A DNA stretch of 64,000 bases, taken from NCBI GenBank assembly GCA_001599615.1, contig BCHJ01000008.1:834825-898824 (forward strand), read 5' to 3'. The translations under genes were made by a program, and so were the position numbers. Below the pieces are notes generated by a model that saw only the letters and a program-made list of their open reading frames with translations, did not search any database and had not been told where the DNA came from. This document shows, piece after piece, positions 21,181 through 33,906 of this stretch. Source of the stretch: Thielaviopsis euricoi (taxonomy: Eukaryota > Ascomycota > Sordariomycetes > Microascales > Ceratocystidaceae). Positions within the stretch are counted from its first letter, which is position 1; the number at the start of each line of letters is the position of its first letter.

Positions 21181-21673
21181 ATGAAGGTTCTCAGTCTCAA
21201 CTTCCTCTGCTGTGCCGCCAAGGCCTGCAAGTCGTCCAACAAGGGCTTCCCGCTGCACCCCAAGAACGCCGAGCTGGTGCAGGACGAGGTCGAGGTAAAC
21301 CCGACGCTGCTGCTGAACCTTCTTCCGCGTATTGGCTGGGAGGCGCTGCGCACGACGGCCACCGAGGTAAGACTTTTCTTTTTTTTTTTTTCCTGTTGTC
21401 CGGTCCGTCCATTGTGACGATGGCCTTGAATGGTGGCATTTCGAAAGTAGAATACAGACTGACCGTGAGACATAGCTTGGCTTCCCTGATCTCCCTGCCG
21501 AGGCCCCCTCGGTCGAGCAGCTGCAGGGCGATGACAAGATGATGGAGGACCTGCACAATCTGCTCATCAACACGCAGATGATGGAGGGCGCGCTGGTCTG
21601 CGAGAACTGCAACCATGAGTATGCCGTGCGGGAAGGCATTGCGACGTTCCTACTGCCCAGCCATCTGGTCTAG
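21181..21673 (+). CDS. TRM112: Trm112, activator subunit of several methyltransferases
   Basis: Exons 21181-21366 and 21476-21673; 128 codons, 127 residues, the usual family length. Starts MKVLSLNFLCC; a central helical insert (LLLNLLPRIGWEALRTTATE, joined by splicing to LGFPDLPAE); the C-terminus has the zinc-ribbon-like VCENCNHEYAVREGIATFLL. Trm112 stabilises and activates Mtq2 (eRF1 methylation), Trm9 and Trm11 (tRNA) and Bud23 (18S rRNA) in yeast. The intron (21367-21475) has a GTAAGA donor, T-run and CTGAC branch. Same strand as the cyclophilin. Confidence 0.93.
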
Positions 21674-23190
21674 GCGCTCGGTGGAAAAGTGAAAGAATTC
21701 ACGGGATGCGATGTATGGCATGGAGAGGAGATAACGAGTCATGGTAACAACTAAAATACGGCGTTCTGGGGGGTTTCATTCTTATTATTCTTTTTTTGTC
21801 TTTTCTTGGGTCTTTATGGGAGTCGTTTGAAGGAGATACTGAAAAAAATCAAAAACAAGGCAGGACATGTTGATTTCAGCAGTGTTCAGTGTGCTTGCTT
21901 GCAGAGTTGTGGTAGATTCGGCCATGTTGAAACCCGATATCCAAGAGCCGGATTCTGCTTGCTTTATCATAATGCCAATGAAAATCTGTCCAACTGCAAT
22001 GCTCCTCCAGCTCTGCGTGGCCTTTAACAAAGGCAATGAAAATCACATGTGAATGCATACCATGACAATCGTGGTTCTGGTCGGCTTCCATGGTCTGTTT
22101 GCACCGCCTACAAAGCAGATCAGTGTTGGCTCTTATCGATAAGACCATGCCGCTTTTTTCGGCTCGTGATGGCAGAGTGTCGCAAGAGAGCAGCACTGGC
22201 CATTCATTGGAGCGACTACTTTCAATGCTGGTGCGCAATATCAGACATGTTGTTGTAGGTTTTTACATGCGCGAACTGTAGCGTTAAGGGCAGGTCCAGG
22301 AGTATGATGTTGAAACATGGGAATCAGAGCAGGCTCTAGAATGCTGTCGAGAGGGATACGTTGATATAGAGACTTGTCTGTACCACTAAGGCTTAGACAA
22401 TATCAAAGACAAGTACATTCCCAGGGACATCAACAGAGAACAACTAGACAACAATCCAAGTGGTGAAGCGAGCTGATGAAGATATAGACCCTCATAAACC
22501 AGTACAGCAAGCTCTGCTATAAGAATTGAATAGAGCCTATGCCATATTACGATCAGAATCCACGAGAATCTACAAAAGTATAGCACAGGTGAGTAGGAAG
22601 CAGAATATTGTCAGTAGCTGAAATGCCAAATAACTTGCGCGCCCAAAGAATCCAGCAAACAAAACATAAACAGGAGAGGGGTAAAGCTCCCAGCGTGACG
22701 TCCCTTCGCACCCCTCGTACCATTTCCGAAACAAAGCATGAAATAATAAAATTCGGTCATGAGAATGGGGTCAATGACCCCTCCTTCACTCAAAGTAGCC
22801 ACACTTCAGACAGACCATGGAAGAAGCAGAAAACAACGAAAGAAAACATCATACAGCACAGCACAGGTGATGGTCAACAAGATTCAAGAAGAAAAAAAGG
22901 CAAAAATCAAAAAGTTGTCTGCCCGTGTCAGTGTTCTGTAAATAAGACAAGAACTTCCCTGCCCCTGTGAATCCCCCCCTCCACCACATTACGTCTCCCA
23001 TAGTAATGTCGGGTTGCCATGTATATCTTCTAGACTCTCCTTCCCTGGCCCCCAACAATGCCCTCTATCCTGTCAGGCAACAAGTTGCGGTGCTCCCAGA
23101 AGGACGCAGATAGCAGGCTCCCAAAAAGTAATATCGATATTCGGTTCGAATTGGTGTATGCTGGCGTTGGTTGGCTCGCAAACAAGTCGT
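21674..23190. other. Convergent intergenic region, TRM112 and tropomyosin
   Basis: No gene seen in about 1.5 kb; frames of up to 120 codons on both strands have no recognisable domains and no conserved-looking composition. Confidence 0.5.
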
Positions 23191-24661
23191 TTAGATGTTT
23201 CCAATCTCGCGCTGGAAGTCCTCCAGATCCTTCTGCACCTCGGCGTACTTCTTGGACATCTCCTCGTACTTGGACTCCCACTGGTCGCGCTCAACCTCGA
23301 GGGCCTGGACCTTGCGTTCGAAGTGGCCGGCCTTAACATCGGTCTGTCGGAGCCTAGAGTGAAGAAAAGAGCTGGGTGTCAGCTAGCTGTTTCTGGATCA
23401 CGATATGCCCGAATTGGCATTGGGATGCAGGGGCAGGTAGACTATGTCAGGATGACATGCAAGGGGCACTAAAAAAAAAAAAAAAAGACAAGGCATGGTG
23501 TACAGGGAATAATAATGTTGAGTCGACAAAAAAGGCACGACGATAATGCAAGTTAAATCAAAAGCAACAGTGGCTTAATCAAACTTTCCAGTCTCGTCGA
23601 TTAAGCCAATTGCATGTAATCCAGGCAAAGTCAAGCCAATGGATATTGCATTGGCAAGACAAAAATAGGGGTTAAATTGGGGTGTTTACTCACTTCTCGT
23701 TAGCTTCACGGAGTGTCTTGTCAGCCTCCTCGGCCTCCTCCTCAAGGAGCTGCAGTCTCCGCTGCAGGGCCTCGTTCTGAGTGCTGTGGCTACTTCCCTC
23801 CTCGGCGGACTTCTTCAGGTCCTTGACAGCCTCCTCGAGCTTCTCGACGTCGCCCTCGAGGACGCTGTTCTTGTGCTGCAGGGAGGTGATCTCCTGCTCC
23901 TTGGCCAGGCTCTCCTGCTCAAGGGTCTTGACCTTGGTCTGGAGCTCCTCAACCTTGGCGATGTTCTCATCAGCCTCCAGACGGAGCTGGTTCATCTTCT
24001 ATAGCAGGGGAAAAGAAGCATCATTAGTAAGTCTGTAGGTATTCTCGGGCGTAGCTAGCGTGTACTGATAGGAAGGGGTTGAGATGGAATAGGAAGTATG
24101 AGAGGGGCTCAGTTATCGAGCGGGCACGAGAATGCGATGCGAGACGGTGCGGTGCGGTAAGGTGTGTTGCAGTGCAGTGCAGTGTAGTGCAAGCAGACGA
24201 CGACATGGCAAGAAGAAACCTGGCAGTATATACGAAACGAATCGGAGAAACGAGTCGAGTATGCAGCGTGTCGGCTAAAGCCACTATCATGGCGATATCG
24301 AGATGGACACTGGCTGCGTTGTTGGTGGTCCTTTTTGCTGACGCTTTCCGCTGATCGTGCACAACTCAAGCACGCAGCCCCTCTATTTCACGGGCGGCAT
24401 GGCTGGAACGACTGCGGTCGAAGCCTGATCCGATGGTCATGATAATATAATGATGATATTCGGGTTGCGATTGGAATAGTGGGATACGATACGCAGCCAG
24501 CTCCCGATGGGATAGCCAAGGTAGAGCGAGGAGACAAGAACCAAGACAGCTCTTTTCTCCGGGTCTCTGAGCCGGCTGGTCTGGAGGTATTTTGGATTTG
24601 GGGCAAACTTCAGGGAGCGTTAGGGGAATCAGTCATCAAGTACCTCCTTAATGCGGTCCAT
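23191..24661 (-). CDS. TPM1: Tropomyosin
   Basis: Exons (minus) 24661-24644, 23998-23694 and 23353-23191; 162 codons, 161 residues, the same length as S. pombe Cdc8 and S. cerevisiae Tpm2. The 18-nt first exon encodes MDRIKE and joins KMNQLRLEADEN, matching the conserved start MDKxREK. The whole protein is a heptad coiled coil (VEELQTKVKTLEQES, LEGDVEKLEEAVKDLKKSAE, RRLQLLEEEAEEADKTLREA) ending FQREIGNI. Tropomyosin stabilises formin-nucleated actin cables and rings. Intron 1 is 645 bp, long for this window, with a GTACTT donor; intron 2 is 340 bp. The N-terminal Met is followed by Asp, which matters because N-acetylation governs actin binding in the family. Confidence 0.93.
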
Positions 24662-26416
24662 TGTGAATATGTGTGTGTGGGTGGGTGGTTGAGAGTAAAA
24701 AAGAAAAGAAGAAGAAAAAGAAAGAGTCAAAAAAGAAAAGACAGTATGTGGTGCAGAAAGAAGAAGAAAAGAAGGAAAGAGGAAGAAAGAAAAAGGAAGG
24801 AAAGATGAGGCTGAAGTAGAAATGTGGAAGAAGGAAAGCTCGAAAGAAATAAGGAATGGAAAGGACAGGGAATGACAGGGAAGGAGAAGGAGAAAGGGTT
24901 TGGCTTATTAGTACAGCGTCGGTAACGGGGAGACAGACAGTAGTGAGGGAAGGGGAAACGGAGCCAGACGGACGTGACAAAGGGGACTGAGAAAAAAGGG
25001 TTTAATTTTTGTTTTCCTTTTTTTCTTCTTCTGCTTTCTTTTCTTTTCTTTTGCTGGCTGTTCTATACTTCATCTGCGGATACGCAGGCTAGGCTGGGCT
25101 GGGCTGGGTTGGATATAATTGGAGATGATGGGTGTCTCCCCCTTTCTTTCAGTGACCATCACTACAGACCCAAATCAGGCTATCACGGCTTTATCCTTGG
25201 TTCAAAACGCCACTGTTATGAGTTTGCATTATAATTGGTATTCGCGTGTCCAAGTACAAATCATAATATATAGCTGGACGCATTCACATGAGTGACTGGC
25301 CGTCTTGCTTCTCGCAATAAAGGACAGCCAGCATATGGGACGGGATTGGATGGGAAGCCTGCAACTTTGCAAGAATGCAGACAGCGCCCCCCGGAAGATT
25401 CGAAGAATACACTGTCCAGTAGAAGACGGACGAACCAAAGGACCCAGAGAAAACCACTAGAATCTCCACTCAATTCATTCGCAATTCATTCGGAACGCCA
25501 GCTGCTCGTCTCGCTAGTTTAGTCCTTCCAGGAAGGGCTCTTAGCCAGGGGAAGCTTCCAGCAGCTAGTCCTGTAGTATTAAGTAGCTGGGCGGCCGCTG
25601 CATAGCAGCACAGCGACAAACACATTGATAAATAGGCCTGTGTTCTAGCACAAATTCAATGACCCCTCCCCTCACATTCCATTGACCACCCCCACCTCAC
25701 CTCATGCTCATAATCAGCTTTACAATACCAGTGCTACGTACAGGCCTGTTCTGCACAACGCAAGTGCACAATGACACAATCACATGTGCACAGATAACTG
25801 GGTGATTAGTGCAAGGGGGTGGGAGCATTCATTAGCACGGATTTGATTTCTGCCTGCTAGAAGCTCGCCAGGTGTCGGAGCTCACTCTGACAGCTGCCAA
25901 AAGCTCTTGGGTTCTTATCCTTATCGAGCGTCTATTTGGTGGGGTCTTTTTGCTGTGTGAAGCCAGACGTATCAGTGCGTTGCCATGGAAACTAAAAATG
26001 TGGATCATGCGTCGACTTAATGCTGATGGAAAAGAAAAGTAAACAACCCTCCTTCCTTTGTTTTTGATTATGTTTTTTTTTCTTTCGTCAGCAAAACCAC
26101 CCGCTTAGAATTCAACGACTCTAGGTTCTCTCTTTCCTTTAGTTCATCTTCCACACTATTGTCTGGATACGAAAGCTTGATGCCCAATCATTAAATTCAA
26201 TTCTTTTCTGTGTTTTCTTCCAATCTTTTTTTTTTCGCATCCTTAATACCATCAGATAGCGACCCGTTTTTTATTTACTCTTCCACATTCCATTCTATTT
26301 TCAATTCCCTTAAACTTTCTTTTCTTTTCTTTTTTTCTTTTTCCATCAACGCCAATCAATCAATTTTTTTCTCTTCTTTTTTTTTTCGCCAACTTCCTCT
26401 TACCCGATAAATCGAG
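24662..26416. other. Divergent region, tropomyosin and D-box protein genes
   Basis: 24690-24900 is purine-rich on the plus strand (tropomyosin leader); 26050-26410 is strongly pyrimidine-rich (leader of the next gene). Three CTGGG copies occur at 25094-25108. No gene seen. Confidence 0.55.
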
Positions 26417-27619
26417 ATGCTTGCGGCTCGCAATGAGAATCGCCTGCGTCGGCGCAGTGGCGGGCTTGCCCCGAGAACGCCAGGAACTCGTCGGGCCCTG
26501 AACGATGAAAACGCCGTCACTCTCGGCAAAAAGGTGATTGGCGGTACCTCTCGCGGCCATAACCAGGAAAACACTGTCCTGAGAGGCAAACAGGCTGTCT
26601 TTGCCACACCCGCTGGTGGCAACCGCAACCGCGCCCCCTTAAGCATGAAGACGACCAATGCCAAGGCCCGCAACACCCAGCAGCTAGGCCCCAAGCAGCA
26701 AAAGATGCTCCAGGAGACCCTGGAAAACGCCATCACTCGCCCCAAGCCCAAGAGTGCCTCGAGCAAGCTTGAGGTTCGCAGCGACCCCAAGCCGTCCAAG
26801 CCCAAGATCGAGATTGAATGCGCCCCGATTGCGCTCCATGTTCCCTACGAGTCGGACATTCTGCCTGCCGGTGGCATCTCTCTCGACGGCCTAAAGCCCG
26901 AGAATCTGTTTGGAGGCTACTACGAGCGTTTCGTTAATCCCGTAAACGACAACGGTAAAAGACTCCGCGACCTCAAGCTTGAGGAAGATCTCGACAAGGC
27001 GCTCAAGGCCAGCGAGCGTGAAATCCTGCGCGACATCGAAAATACCAACTGGACCGTTACGGACGTTCCCGAGTCGCAGCAGCTTCTCCAGAAGAAGTCT
27101 GTCTCTTCGGCGAGACCCCCCGCCATGCCTACTGTTTCTAGAGTACCCAGTATGCGTGCCGGCTCTTCACTGAGCTCTAGATCAGGCTCTTCGACCAGCG
27201 GCTCCTCTTCTCTGGCGCTTCCCCGTGTCAGACCCCTGGCTGCCGGTAGCAAGTCAAGTGCCAAGATGCCTTCGTGGCTGCAGCCCAAGAAGCAACCGAC
27301 TCGCGATTCTAGTGATCCCGTCAAGGTCGCTGCTGCTCGTGCTGCCGCCGCTGCTGCATCTTCTTCGTCTGGAAGTGTGCGTAGCACCTCTTCTACTTCT
27401 TCGACAACCGCCCGCAAGCCGACTCCTACCGCCCCCGCCAAGAACCTGGCTGTTGAAGCAACCCAAGACACCATTGTGCCTCCGTCGCCGGTTCGCAAGC
27501 CTCTGGCTCGCCCCCAACCTACATTGATGTTCGACAACGACGAGTCCGAAGACGAAGCGAACTTCAAGGCTGGAAGCCAAGCGATCAACTACGATGACGA
27601 TATGGACTTTGAGTTGTAG
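26417..27619 (+). CDS. Basic, mostly disordered protein with D-box-like motifs; securin-like candidate
   Basis: Single exon, 400 residues, ATG at 26417. The N-terminus is very basic and holds RRALNDEN (residues 25-32), a destruction-box-like RxxLxxxN, and later NRAPLSMKTTNAK, another RxxL motif. A central conserved-looking block reads PYESDILPAGGISLDGLKPE and NLFGGYYERFVNPV followed by a charged helix. The C-terminal half is Ser/Ala/Pro-rich, ending in an acidic tail (DNDESEDEANF...YDDDMDFEL). I recall similar ascomycete proteins with LNDEN, RAPL and YESD motifs but cannot name an established function. The layout (basic N-terminus with D-box, acidic C-terminus) resembles securins, which inhibit separase until APC/C-driven destruction; this is inference. 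It could be another cell-cycle APC/C substrate. Confidence 0.8.
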   Translation: MLAARNENRLRRRSGGLAPRTPGTRRALNDENAVTLGKKVIGGTSRGHNQENTVLRGKQAVFATPAGGNRNRAPLSMKTTNAKARNTQQLGPKQQKMLQETLENAITRPKPKSASSKLEVRSDPKPSKPKIEIECAPIALHVPYESDILPAGGISLDGLKPENLFGGYYERFVNPVNDNGKRLRDLKLEEDLDKALKASEREILRDIENTNWTVTDVPESQQLLQKKSVSSARPPAMPTVSRVPSMRAGSSLSSRSGSSTSGSSSLALPRVRPLAAGSKSSAKMPSWLQPKKQPTRDSSDPVKVAAARAAAAAASSSSGSVRSTSSTSSTTARKPTPTAPAKNLAVEATQDTIVPPSPVRKPLARPQPTLMFDNDESEDEANFKAGSQAINYDDDMDFEL

Positions 27620-29551
27620 TCAACCGTTATGACAAAAACGACTTCTCCGGTCTTTCCAGATAGTGGAAACAGGATGTCTGGTCGGGGATAATGATTTTCG
27701 GTGCTTTTTACGGAGTTCTAGGGTGGGCTATCATGTCGGTATTGCTTTTTTTTTTCGGGTTCTCTGTACTATGGGGCTGCTTTTTATGTCATGGATCATG
27801 GGTTTTCTTTTTTTTTTTCGTTTTGTGTTTTTTTTTTGCTTCTTCGAGTTAGCTACTAGTGATATCATTTGGCTGTTCAAGGCCATGTCTTCCTCATCAG
27901 TTTGTTCCTACACCAGTGTGATGTGCTCATGTTTGTTATGTCATTTACTTTTTTTTTTCTATTGCTCCTCATGGGGTCAGGATATTCAGCTACGGAGTAT
28001 AACACGAGATGAACATGATAAGAACACAATGTAAGATTAACTGAAGCCCAATATGCACGCAGTCAGAATTGGCTTTTCCGGAAACGTTTGTTGGAGTTGT
28101 TAGGGTTATGATAATGATAGTCTTTTGATGGCAAGGGTATGACGCAGAAATGCGCGTTGTAGCCATCGTAGAAAGCGCGTCTGTCGCTGTCGCTGCTGTG
28201 CGCTGTACCCTTAATAACGAGCCAACCAGAGCTACGAGATTCAAAATTCAGCATTCAGCCACTAAAACTAGAAAGGCCGCCAGTAGTTCTATAGCAGCTT
28301 TTACTATGTGGAAGCTAAGGGCGCTGAAAAGCCCGTAAACCGGAAACAGGCCATAAGTATGCATGCAGTCAAAAGGCTGCTCCCCTGACAGGCTGTGCGT
28401 GCATTTCTGCATGGATGAACGGGCAGCCCAGCGGGCTGTCAAATAGGAAAAAGGAAAGAAACGCAATGAAAAAAAAAATGTTGCGTTTGTTCATACGGGT
28501 TTGAATTCTCAGCCTTCTCGTCCTTGTATCAGCACAGCACAGCACAGTAAAGCACAACACAGTTCAGCACAGCACACGCATGCCGATTTGCAACCAAATT
28601 TTCCTCCCCATTGATCAATCCGCCAACCACCAAAATAAGCAAAACAAAACAATTCGTGCAAAGAAAAAGAAAGGAAACGGGTTAATCAAAAACATCCAAC
28701 CAGTCCGGCTGTCTTGTTTTGCTTGATAACCGTCGTCTTGTCTTTTTTTTTTTTTCAGCCGCCCCGACGTTTTGCCAGGCCAATTGCGCGTTTCTTTGCC
28801 GCTTTAACTTTGCGATTTTTTTTTCTTTTTTTTTCTTCTCTCACTCTTCTTATTCTTCCGTGAGTTTTCGGCAAAATCTCATCGAACGTATCCATTTTCG
28901 GTCGCGTGCAATTTTTTTTATGTCTCCTGCATCAATTTTTTGCTTGACAGAATCGCGCTTTGAATCTCGACTTTCTCAATTTGTTGCCATCAATTCGCTG
29001 CATTTTTCATCTCGTTCTTAAAATCGCGGCCATCTCTTTCTGCAACTCTACATTCATTCATTCATTCATTGCTCAAAGTCGCCCACGTGCTTCTCTTCTC
29101 TTTCAAGCCATCGCCGATCAAGTGAAGTGAAGACAGACGGACATTCAGTCGGACGCCCTTTCGTCATCGATATCGCTCGCATACACTCTACTTACTTGGC
29201 TGCTCTGCCAGCTGAAACTGCTTGTTTGTCGTGCACATGCATGGTCAGTCGTTCGTGAGCTATTCTTTCCGGGCTGCCATGCTACGTGCCTGGCCAACGC
29301 GATAGACCCCTCGCTCCTCGCTCCACGCTCCACGAATCCCTCCTTTATTCCCTTTCCGCCCAGAGCATATCGCAGTTTAGCCACTTTGGTTTTCCCATCA
29401 GGCTCTCGCTTTCTCGTGTCATCGCATCGCTTTGCTTCGCATCGCATACTACGTCTCGTCAAACACCACATATCACAGCTCAGCTCAACATTGAACAGAC
29501 TTGAACTCTCACGCTTTCATTGTTGTTCCCTTGTCCTTTCCATAGCGCAAC
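27620..29551. other. Intergenic region upstream of SET1
   Basis: 3' UTR of the previous gene (T-rich to about 27960), then mixed sequence with a GCACA-type repeat cluster (about 28533-28577), then a pyrimidine-rich SET1 leader (28730-29540). CACGTG occurs at about 29092. No gene seen. Confidence 0.5.
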
Positions 29552-32500
29552 ATGACTCGTACTGTGGCGGCGAGCTACGCCCAGTTCTTTCCCGCTGCCT
29601 CCCGCGAAGCCAAAGATCGGGCGTCGGAAAGAGAGCGCATGGCTCGTAAACAATCTTGTTCTGATATTAGCACCAATGCAAACGATCTTAGCCATACATC
29701 TACTACCTCGACCCTGCCAGCTACATTTGGCCCCAGCCCTGCGACCTGTGATAGACAGGACTCACCACACAGCGACTCGCTGACTGTGTCCGGCTCCGGA
29801 TCTGCGGCTCAATCATCATCCAATACCGCAGAGACGCCCATGACCTCATCACTCGACTCACCGCAACCCAGACAGCAGGCATTTGACTCCAAAGATCCTG
29901 CTACTTCATCAGAAACATCGGCCCGCACAGATTTAGCTACCGCCACCGCCGCCTCGGCCATGTCGCCGCCACATCTCCACACCGACAGCCGTGAACTTTC
30001 CAGCCCACTACCGGCTGCGCGCGTTCCTGCTCGAGATACATCCCGCTCGATCCTCGGTCTGCGATGCATCTACGATCCCAACACCGACCGCTTGGCCCCG
30101 CCCAAGGGCGCTAAGAAAGACCTCGAACCGCGGTTCAAAGAATTTGGACCGGTACGTACATACTATACTATACCTATACCCATATATGTGTTCATATATA
30201 TAATTGCCACCCTGTGCTCCGCAGGGGGGGGGAACGTCATCGTTTTGAATGGTTGAGCATGTGATGGAAAAAATATAGTTCAGGGCTAATAAAGATCAAT
30301 GAATAGGATGATGACGTCCCCCCTACGGATCCACGTCTGGCAAAGAGTGGAAAATTGGGATATATCAACGTCGACTTTCATCTTGCCAAGTCACGTTTGC
30401 GCCATGCTCCGTACAACCTCAAGCCGTATTCGTATGATCCACGAACGTCTATTGGCCCTGGCCCGCCGACCCAGATTGTAGTTTCCGGCTTTAACCCCCT
30501 CATGTCATTTGTCAAGCTTAGCGTCCTATTTGCGCAATTCGGCGAGATTGTTGAGAGCAGTAACAAGCTTCACCCTGAAGACGGTAGCTATCTCGGCTTT
30601 GCAACATTCCGCTATCGCGACTCGCCTGCCAGCCCAGTTCGGCCACTCGCTGTGGCCGCCATTGACGCTGCGCGCCGGGCAGTGCGTGATGCGAATGGAC
30701 GCCGCGTTGATACGCATCGCATCAAGGTTGAATTTGATGCTGATGGCAAGCGCAGCCTTCAAATGATGCGAGATGTCGAGAAGAAGAGCCAAGAGAAGGC
30801 GGCCCAGATCATTGCAGAGTCTTCTCAAACCAGAGGCTCGGAGACACCTTCTCGGCCGCAAGCACAGAGCTCGTCGTCGGCTTTCAAGGGGCCACCGACT
30901 CGCGCGAATGATTCTCGACAACCGCCTCCCAAGGTCGCGACAATCGATTCACAAGTCATTGCCCCGCGATTCAAAGACCTCCCGTATATATTCATTCCCC
31001 ATGAGGCTGTACCCGTAATGACGACTACGATTCCCCATCTCAAGCGTAGACTGAAAAGCTTCGCCTTTGATGACATCCAGCTCGACCGGACCGGATACTA
31101 CATTATATTCGAAAAGTCCAACTACGGACGCATTGAGGCTGAAAGATGCTACAATCAATGCAACGAAGCAGAGCTTTTCACATATCTCATGAAAATGAAG
31201 CTATCTGTACCTCCAGAGCTTCTGAGCCATATTGGAAGCTATTCGCGTCATCGCAGACCCGCGACCCCCGAACTCAAGGAGCGTGCTGCTCTGAAGGAGA
31301 AGGAGGAGCGCGAGAAGGAAAAGCGAGAATTAGAAGAAGATATTGAGGAAGAGAAGCGACAACGCGCCAAGAACTTTGATCCAGTCTCTGAGGCGGTACA
31401 GGTTATCCGTCGCGAACTCCTGGAGCACCTTATTCGGCACATTAGAGTCAAGGTGGCGACTCCGGCCGTCCTTGATTTCATGGACCCGGCGAACCACACG
31501 GCCAAACGCAGTGAGCTGAACATTGAGCTGCCGGACTATCGCCCCAGCTTTGTCGATGAAAGCGAGGGCTTATCGCGTTCAGGAACACCGAACTCCAGAG
31601 CGGATCCGATTGAGCGGCGTACGGGCAAGTTTGACGTTTCCGCGCTTCCTCGCATTCGTAAGATAAAGTCTGCGGCACCGACCACGTCACCGTCTCGTCT
31701 GAGTCGCAAGCCGACATCTCGACGCAATGCCATCCGCTCCCTCCACCATCGCCTGACGGACTACGACAGCGATTCCGATTCGGACGACGATTTGCAGGCG
31801 CGCAACAATGACTACCTCAACCTCGACACCGAAGACCTGGAATCGAGACCGCGCAGCTGCATGAGCACGGACGAAGATAAAGACGACCACCTGGGCTGGA
31901 ATGCTGCAGAGGAGGACTCGATGACAGAGCGCAGCTTTGCTGTCGACGGACCTCTGGCGCGCAAGCGCAAGCTTGAAGCTCTGGGCGAGGCAGCAATCAA
32001 GCGGCAGCGTAAGCTCGATGACGATGCCATGGATACCGACTCGGTTGCGCCCACGGACGATGGAAACCTCGACATTGATACGGACACGCCGTCTCGCGCC
32101 GAGACGCCGATCCCGCAGACCATTCTCAAGGTTGCTACCGCCGGTGGCAAGAAGAAGGCGCCGCCAAAGCCCAAGAAGAAAACCAAGAAGCAGCTGGCTG
32201 AAGAGGCCGAGGCGGCCAGACGTTTGGCGGAAATCACGATTTCCGAGCCACCGGCTGACGAGACCAAGGCTGACGAGACTTTGGTGTCGGCTCCTGCTCC
32301 TACTGCTGCTGCTGCTCCTGCTGCTGCTGAGAATGGAGCCAAGAGCGTTAAAGAGAAGCAGCTCAAGGTGCTTGATCCGCAGCGCTATCCGAGCTCGCCG
32401 ACACGGGCGCTTGACCTCTCCATCGACTCGATTCTTGGCGACTTCAACGCCTTCAACAAGCTGGGCCTGGGTGCGGCAGACACGCCGGATCTCACTCGTC

Positions 32501-33461
32501 TCCTGCGTAAGGGCACGACGCCTACGGAGCTAGGCAATGCGGACCTGTGGCTGTGGACGCGCGACCGCATCCGGATGCTCAACATGAAGCAGGCGCACAG
32601 CGACGGAGCGGCGCACATTGAGGGCTACTACGTGCCCAACGCGACGGGATGCGCGCGCACCGAGGGGTATAAGAAGATTCTCAACTCGGAAAAGTCCAAG
32701 TACCTCCCGCACCACATCAAGGTGCAAAAGGCGCGACAGGAGCGGCAGGCGCGGGTGTCCAAGGACGGACGGGAGACGACGACGACGGCGTCGGCGGCCG
32801 AGGCGGCCAAGCTGGCAGCAGAGAAGCTGATATCGCAGGGCAACTCGCGAGCCAACCGGGCCAACAACCGGCGGTACGTGGCAGACCTCAACGACCACAA
32901 GAAGACGCTGGGCCAGGACTCGGACGTGTTCAAGTTCAACCAGCTCAAGAAGCGCAAGAAGCCGGTCAAGTTTGCGCGGTCGGCCATCCACAACTGGGGC
33001 CTGTACGCCATGGAAAAGATCCCCAAGGACGATATGATTATCGAGTATGTGGGCGAGGAGGTGCGGCAGCAGATTTCGGAGATTCGCGAGAAGCGCTATC
33101 TCAAGAGCGGCATTGGCAGCAGCTACTTGTTCCGCATCGACGACGATACCGTCATCGACGCGACCAAGAAGGGCGGCATTGCGCGCTTCATCAATCACAG
33201 CTGCATGCCCAACTGCACAGCCAAGATTATCAAGGTGGAGGGTAGCAAGCGTATTGTGATTTACGCGCTGCGGGATATTGCACTGAGTAAGTTTTTCTTT
33301 TTCTCTCTGCCGCTTCGAGATATCGTACTGTACTAACCAAGTGGGCTACAACAATAGATGAGGAGCTCACTTACGACTACAAGTTTGAGCGCGAAATCGG
33401 GGCGCTCGACAGAATCCCGTGTCTCTGCGGAACGGCGGCGTGCAAGGGATTTCTCAACTAG
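29552..33461 (+). CDS. SET1: Histone H3 lysine-4 methyltransferase Set1
   Basis: Exons 29552-30151, 30307-33286 and 33358-33461; 1228 codons, 1227 residues. The N-terminal 200 residues are Ser/Thr-rich and disordered. An RRM follows (about 256-345: PPTQIVVSGFNPL, FAQFGEIVESSN, LGFATFRYRD), then the Set1-specific second RRM-like domain (about 415-500), a charged linker, the N-SET region (about 895-1018: WTRDRIRMLNMKQAHSDG) and the SET domain (about 1085-1212) with NWGLYAMEKI, RFINHSCMPNC and EELTYDYKFE. Post-SET: IPCLCGTAACKGFLN. This is the catalytic core of COMPASS. The first intron junction joins FKEFGP to DDDVPPTDPRLAKSGKLGY; the second splits Asn in the catalytic NEELTYDY motif. All phases close. 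Confidence 0.96.
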
Positions 33462-33906
33462 ATTATTCCATGGCATGCATCGTCTTTGTTTCTTTTCTTT
33501 TCTTTTTTTTTTATTCTTTTCTTTCTCTTCCTCTTACACGCACTCCTTTCCTTTTACTCTTTTAACGATGTTTCTCTCTCTCTTTTCTTTTTATTTCTTT
33601 TCACGCATGGGCTTGATGATTTATTTTTCCGGAGTTTATCTTTTTTTTTTTTCTTTCTTTCTTTTTGTTAATTATTTCTTTCTCTACGCATGGAAGAAAG
33701 TTCGTTTCTGTGTCAAACATACAAACGACATCTTCTCAATTTTTTTTATTCATCATCTCACGACGCTCGAAGCCTCATACCGGTTTTATTTTTATTCCTT
33801 TATTTTTTTCTTCTTTTCTACGGTTGTCTCTCTTTATATGAATATCAATGGGCAGCCCCGGAATCTTTTATTTACTTAGACCACATATAGATTGGATTGG
33901 ATGACG

